Assembly (NCBI RefSeq): GCF_000208865.1
Contig: NC_018398.1
Coordinates: 2,046,001-2,110,000 of the forward strand
Length of the DNA: 64,000 nucleotides
Reading direction: 5' to 3'
From: Neospora caninum Liverpool
Lineage: Eukaryota > Apicomplexa > Conoidasida > Eucoccidiorida > Sarcocystidae
The translations under genes and the position numbers were made by a program. Below the pieces are notes generated by a model that did no database searches, was not told where the DNA came from, and was given only the letters and a program-made list of their open reading frames with translations. Shown here one piece after another: positions 59,434 to 64,000 of this stretch. Position 1 is the stretch's first letter, and each line of letters begins with the position of its first letter.

Positions 59434-62366
59434 TGTATGTACGTATGTATGTATGTATATATATATATATATGTATATACATGTATACAATAGCCGCAGA
59501 CAGTTTCCATGTATAGTAAGTCCAGAACGCAGCCGATGGAGAATAGCCTTCGTTTCGTAGGATATGGAACTGCAGGACTCCGAACCCTACGGCCCATTAA
59601 GGTCGTTCCACTTCGTTATGTTCTCGGCGTGACGTATCAATTACTGTTTTCACTCGTGTCAACAGCGAGAGGAACGTACTGCTCGTGTGCCACAAGGATC
59701 AGAACCATTTTCCGCGGATCCTTTCGAAGCTCAAGCAGAGACGCAAGAGGACGAAGAAACAAACCAATTTTGTGATTTTTTACTAAACCACAAATATTAA
59801 GGGTTTCTGTATTAAAGTTTTTACAAGCAATTGGTAGACGCACTAGATTTAGAATCTAATACAATTGAAATACAATTTTGAGAGTTCAATTCTTTCCTTC
59901 TTCCGTAGATTCTAAGGTTATATTTTTTAACGAAATCACCTCAGAGTGGACTGGTAGGCAGGGTTGTATCTCGCCCTGTGCGTCTTCTTCTCCCGCTCTC
60001 CTTCAGGCGCACACGTGGATGCTGGGCGTCTTGCTCTATCGCATCTTGTGTGGGGAGGATCAGGCTGTCTCTTCCTGCTGCGCCTCTCGATCGAGCGTCT
60101 CTTCTTTGCGTGCGTCCTCCGGGACGGGCCCATTCGACCTTTCTGCATGCAGCGACGAATGCGCGAGGGTGAGCTGTCTCGCTTTCGCTCCTCAGTCCGA
60201 CCGCTCGCTATATACGGCCACGGCAGCGCTCCCACTCCATGTGTACCACGTGTATGCATCAATATATAAATATACTGTTTACGGATATGTGAAAATCCAT
60301 TTGTATGGATTTGTTTCCGTATCATTTGCTCTCTATCTATCTACATATATATACATACATGAAGAGATATGGAAGCGGGACAAATGACATATCGAAAAAA
60401 ACATAGATATAGGTATAGATATAGGTATAGATATAGGAATAGATATACATCGATATACATATATATAAATATAGGTGGATATAGATAGATATAGATATAG
60501 ATACATACTCAAAAGGGGATCTGCAAGTGTATGTAAAGGTATGCCTGGTGGGTCTCGAGTGCTGCGCTCTACAGCGTGCACGTTTCTGTGTTTGAGTTTC
60601 TTCTCGGTGAAGTCCCTTGCGTTGGGAAACTACGCTGGTGTCTTTCTGGTGATTTCTTCTTTCAGCGCTTTCTCGCGTGGTGCCTGACTCCGGACCCGCG
60701 CCGGCGGCCTCTCGTCAGCGACTTGCTCCGCCATCCTTTCCTGTTTGGCCTCGGCGACTCGGGAGGAGCCCTCGAACAGTCGAGCAAGGAACCGGAGACT
60801 GCAGACTCGTCCCTTGCGTCGTCTCTGGCGGGCATCGGGGGGGGCGGCGAGAGCGAGGCGTCGGTGTGGGGAGAAGAGCGAAGAGACAGGAGACAGCCCC
60901 GCGACAGGTCCAGAGATCCCAGTGGGGTCTGCGAACTCGACTGCGGCGGAAGCTTCGACGAAGACTCCAAACACGAGCGCGCGACATCGGGGGCGAGTGA
61001 CGCCGAGTCTGCAGGCACTGGTGCTCAGAGCGCCTGCGACGCCTCGCACACGCCGCGCGCCAGGGAGAGGCCAGCGCGGCGACGCGAAGACGCGTCCGGC
61101 CCCCGAGAGGCGTGCGGCGAGGCCGGCAGCAGGGGAAAGCGTGCGAGCGGTGCGCGTCGATCGAGCGACCGCCGACGCGCAGAGTGCAGCAACTCCGATG
61201 CGTCCCCGGTAGCTTCTGCACGTCGGAGACGCGCGGGCGCCTCGCCCCTTCGCGACGGCTGGGGAAGAGGCCTGGGAGGGAGTTCGGCGTCTTCGTCTTC
61301 GTTTTGCTTCTCGCCGAGGGGCGCGACTCTCAGGCGAAGGCCCGATTCGGAGCGCAAGGCGGAGGCAGACGAGCCGGCGAAGACGCAGCTGAGTGAAGAC
61401 GGTCGCGCGCGGCGCGGGTTCCCGGGACACGAAGGCGACGCGTGGAGAGGGCGAGGCAGAGAAGACGCGAAGCCCGAAGACACCTCTCTAGAAAGACTCC
61501 CGGAAACCGCGAGCGACGGGGAACTCCCCTGGCATCTCTCTGGCGCCCCGGCCGCGCGCGTCAAAGGCCGAAGGTCGAGAGGAGACGAGGGCGAGCGGAG
61601 CGGGCGACTCAGCCGAGGCGGAAGCCGACGCGAACGCGGCGGAGGCAGTGCTTGTGCCTCGCAGAGACGGGGTGCGTCGCCGTCGCTGTCTCCCGTGACC
61701 ACGCCGCGAAGCACGCGCAGCGCGCGAAGGCACGAGACGCAGCGACGGGCGGAACTCGGCGAGGCGTGCGGGCGTCGGCGCACAAGTGCGCGGTCGCAAG
61801 TCTCGTCGGGCCGTGCCTCGCCGAGCAAACATGCAGACGCGTCGCCGGCGTCGCTTCGCCGGCGGCAGCGCGCGTCGCTGTCGGGGAGCAGACGCTCCAG
61901 AGACGCCCCCGCGAAGGCGGCGCTGGGCGACGCAGGCGCGGCGCACAGCCTCGACAGAGCGCGGGCGGGCTCCTGCGGGGTTTCCCGCTCGAGGAAAAGG
62001 GTGTCCGAGGGGAGCGCGTCGCCGGCCACGCAACGGAAGAAGCCGCGAAGCGACGAACACGTCGACGCGCTCCTGTCGCGCAGCCAGCGCGAACAAGGCG
62101 GCAAGACGCGCCTGCTTGCCTGCTCCGAAGCCCTCTTTGGAGACGTCGAACGAATGGTCCCAGAACTGATCGGCAGACAACGCGACGGCCGAGAAGACGG
62201 CGTTGCGTTCTACGGCGGCAATGATCCGCTCTTGATCGGGCTGCCCAGCGACGACGACGACGCGTGGCACGAGAGCCCCCAAGACGATGACGATGAAGAG
62301 GATGACGAAGAGGAGGATGAAGAGGATGACGAAGAGGATGACGTAGAAGCTGAAGAGGAAGAGTGA
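49304..62366 (+). CDS. Giant protein with a degenerate kinase domain (pseudokinase)
   Basis: Thirteen exons: 49304-50488, 50900-51523, 52040-52920, 53338-53382, 53760-54312, 54509-55397, 55773-56336, 57045-57138, 57641-57677, 58249-58637, 59227-59362, 60007-60168, 60666-62366; sum 7,260 nt, 2,419 residues, all phases agree. Residues about 1393-1880 follow the kinase order: beta3-like SLLVMRAS, hinge DSFVEIAPHLED, helix D/E SLAEHLEKHG and QIIFLLIRLLE, catalytic-loop position LLPVKTSRVYL in place of HRDxKxxN, YIG in place of DFG, a long inserted activation loop, GWVEPLE near the APE position, AHTWMLGVLLYRILCG, and FLAWCLTPDPRRRPLVSDLLRHPFL. Loss of the catalytic Asp, the Mg-binding Asp and the subdomain-IX Asp argues against phosphotransfer. 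A helical region (about 1040-1125) precedes it, and an Arg/Ser-rich tail ends in about 30 acidic residues. No family name is assigned. The N-terminal half could be a separate gene, though phase continuity argues against it. Confidence 0.65.
54328..54405. repeat. 31-bp minisatellite, 2.5 copies
   Basis: Units beginning CAGGCGGAAAAACG at 54328, 54359 and (partial) 54390, in the intron between exons 5 and 6 of the pseudokinase gene. The repeat keeps the upstream frame open, so an ORF runs 96 bases past the ACG|GTCAGT donor. Confidence 0.85.
56705..56835. repeat. 14-bp GATA-type satellite
   Basis: About nine imperfect units of AAATAGATAGATAG in the intron between exons 7 and 8 of the pseudokinase gene, with GACA variants at both ends. 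Confidence 0.9.
59403..59490. repeat. (TATG)n(TA)n compound microsatellite
   Basis: More than a dozen TATG units with one variant, passing into a TA run, in the intron between exons 11 and 12 of the pseudokinase gene, about 270 bases before the plastid-like insertion. Confidence 0.9.
59757..59895 (+). mobile_element. Probable nuclear insertion of apicoplast DNA (NUPT)
   Basis: A sharply AT-rich island of about 140 bases inside a 644-base intron (59363-60006) of the pseudokinase gene. It differs from the flanking composition and contains a tRNA-Leu-like sequence. Apicomplexan mitochondrial genomes encode no tRNAs, so a plastid source is the simplest. The left edge is judged from the base-composition change near 59757; the right edge falls at the end of the T stem, at 59895. 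The AT-rich patch resumes at about 59908-59938, so a second, joined fragment is possible. Confidence 0.6.
59815..59895 (+). pseudogene. Truncated plastid-type tRNA-Leu(UAG)
   Basis: Class II tRNA features in order: D loop AATTGGTAGACGC, anticodon arm CTAGA-TTTAGAA-TCTAA with anticodon TAG (four of five stem pairs), a long variable arm AATTG-AAATA-CAATT (perfect five-pair stem), and T arm GAGAG-TTCAATT-CTTTC (five pairs, one G-T). The 5' acceptor strand would be near AGTTTTT, but the matching 3' strand (AAAAACT) and CCA-proximal bases are absent; the sequence passes instead into CTTCTTCCGTAG. The D stem also pairs poorly. It is therefore a broken copy, in the sense orientation of the host gene. 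Confidence 0.65.
60403..60508. repeat. 12-bp AGATATAGGTAT satellite
   Basis: Units of AGATATAGGTAT, then degenerate ATAGAT/TATACA units, in the last intron of the pseudokinase gene. Confidence 0.85.
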
Positions 62367-63419
62367 GCGCGGCGGCCGCGAGCGACTGCCGCCGCGCCAC
62401 TTGGAAGCGCATCGAGTGCGTGCAGCCGTGGGCGTGTGTAGCACGAGGGGCGGCGTCTGGTCATGTTTTCCCGTTTGCGTTTCGTCTGTGACTCCGCCGG
62501 GGGGGGGGCGCGAGCAACGCGAGGAAGGTGTGTAACGGGGTCGTGAAGGCGCGTCGTGGTGGAGGGCTCCCGCGGCGAAAACGGTTCGGCAGTCGCTTCA
62601 ACCGAAACAGGAGAGACTGTGATTGTCCCCACAGGGGAACCGTTTCTAGGAGGGAACCGTCACTACGGCAGGGAGGTGTACGGCAGGTAACGGACGCCCT
62701 TTGGGGGGCCGTGACAGTGTGAGAGTTGTGGCGTGCGCGCGCCCGGCGTGGCCGGGGTCTGGGCGACCGAAACCAACTTCGACTCCACCGAACGGCCCAG
62801 ATGTCGCTCGTCTCTCTGAACTTTGCCAGCAACGGCAGACCCGCTCGCTCTGTGCGGCGGATGCGGGTGCCTGAGGGAAACCGTGCTCCGACGCGTGTCC
62901 AGGTTTCGAGGAAGGCCGGCGCTCCACGGTTCGGAACTATCAACCGCCTTCGGGTCCACGCGCCCAAGCCTGTCGACAGCGTCCAACGCAGTTGGTTGCC
63001 TCACAGGCGACCAGGGACACTCAATTGGTGTTTCGGTCGTGTCGATTGTGTGGATATGTACCCTGGACAGCCCAAGCCGCGTCGGGCGAGTTCTGCGTTC
63101 CAAAATGGTGCTTAATTCTCGGGAGCAGACGCGGCGGTTTGCCGCGATTCGCCGCACTTCTCCGCCAGTGAAGTCAGGCACGGCGCCCCAAAGCTCCGGA
63201 AAGGCAACACACCACTACTGGCAGTCGGCTTCAGGACTGCATGTCTCGCGCGTGGAAAACCACGGCGATAACTTCCAAAAAGAAGGCCTGCGGCCGCATC
63301 TATCATCGTGCATCTTAAAAGCCTTAGAGCGCGGCCGCTGCGAGGAATGCGAAACGCCAAGAAATGTTTCCGCTCCAGCACATGGGCAGTTCAGAGAACC
63401 GTCAGGTCACCTAATAGGA

Positions 63420-63421
<2 letters not shown>

Positions 63422-63450
<29 letters not shown>

Positions 63451-63502
63451 CCATATATATATCGGTATATATATGCATATATATATATATATATATATAT
63501 AT
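63422..63502. repeat. (TA)n microsatellite
   Basis: Long TA run interrupted by CCATA, CGG and GC, downstream of the pseudokinase gene. Confidence 0.9.
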
Positions 63503-63962
63503 TTGGTACGTTCCTTCGCGTCTGTGCGGGAGACTGAGAGACCACCGTCAAAGGTGACCACGAAAAAGCATTCCCGTGGGACTGTCAAACGATGCCTTAT
63601 GCACTGCGTGTTTGCCTTGCATCCTCAGGCCTCCGGTTCTCAGTGCCTCCTTCGTTTCCGTTCTTCTCTCTCTACCTGCTGTTCTTCATCGCGTATTTTC
63701 TCTTCTCTCACCGCTCCCACAATTCCCTCTCTACTCTCTCCTTGTTTTCATTTCTCTTCTCTCCCAACTTCTCTGTTCGTGTGCATCTCTCCGGCCTTTT
63801 GTCCGCATCCTCATCGCGCGTCTCGTCGTTCAGGGTCTTTCCCTTCTTCCCTTGGTGCTTCATGCTCTCATGTTCCTCGTCCTCTCCCTTTCCTCTCTTT
63901 CTTTCTTCACCTTTTCTGAAAACCTCCAGTCCACGGGGAACTCCAGCATGGCACATGCACGC

Positions 63963-63963
<1 letters not shown>

Positions 63964-64000
<37 letters not shown>
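63964..64000. repeat. (TA)n microsatellite reaching the window edge
   Basis: TA run that continues to the last base of the window; its full length is unknown. Confidence 0.9.

Larger units (their letters stand above)
62367..64000. other. Downstream region, no supported gene
   Basis: 3' region of the pseudokinase gene, followed by GC-rich spacer with overlapping short ORFs on both strands (the largest, + 62823-63557, runs into a TA repeat and has no domain). Pyrimidine-rich sequence at 63.6-63.93 kb ending TTCTGAAAACCTCCAG could be a splice acceptor of a + strand gene continuing to the right, but no exon can be confirmed before the window ends. Confidence 0.5.

Noticed and set aside
59509..59775. 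Coding exon reading into the AT-rich island
   Set aside because: Exons 11 and 12 join in phase without it, and it runs into the plastid-like insertion. The frame from 59666 (after TCAACAG) looks protein-like for about 40 residues but hits a stop.
61025..62104. 359-codon - strand ORF
   Set aside because: Antisense of the Arg/Ser-rich last exon; no motif.

Overview
Nuclear DNA of a coccidian apicomplexan, most likely Toxoplasma gondii or a close relative (Neospora, Hammondia). The reasons are moderately GC-rich genes split into many exons by GT..AG introns with long pyrimidine tracts, very long low-complexity coding exons, many TA, TATG and TACA microsatellites in introns and spacers, CGTCTCT (AGAGACG) boxes before a start codon, and a fragment that looks like plastid (apicoplast) DNA. 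There are no bacterial operons or ribosome binding sites. Species level cannot be settled by reading alone.

Layout, left to right. 1-7.3 kb is poor in long ORFs; one credible gene (3744-4565, +) carries an Alba/Rpp20-like domain. 7.4-17.0 kb holds a multi-exon + strand gene whose last exon alone is 4.7 kb and ends in a coiled coil and four GTP(M/V) motifs. 17-23 kb is mostly gene-free apart from a single-exon membrane protein on the - strand (19848-20426). 22.9-25.5 kb is a - strand gene for a probable mitochondrial membrane protein. It is divergent from a very long + strand gene (25972-36859) whose first exon encodes 1,334 mostly disordered residues. 36.9-41.05 kb is a microsatellite-rich convergent spacer. 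41.05-47.25 kb is a complete ten-exon gene for origin recognition complex subunit 2 (ORC2) on the - strand. A small unidentified - strand gene lies at 47.7-48.2 kb. 49.3-62.4 kb is a 13-exon + strand gene for a predicted 2,419-residue protein with a degenerate kinase domain (pseudokinase) near the C terminus. One of its introns contains an apicoplast-like insertion with a truncated tRNA-Leu(UAG). The last 1.6 kb is downstream sequence and TA repeats.

Exon models were built by hand from open frames, splice sites and intron phase. For the ORC2 gene, the pseudokinase gene and the 25972 gene the exon lengths sum to a multiple of three with every junction in phase. First exons of the 8783 and 22950 genes are unresolved. 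ORC2 serves replication licensing. The other genes do not form an obvious pathway, and eukaryotic neighbours need not be related.
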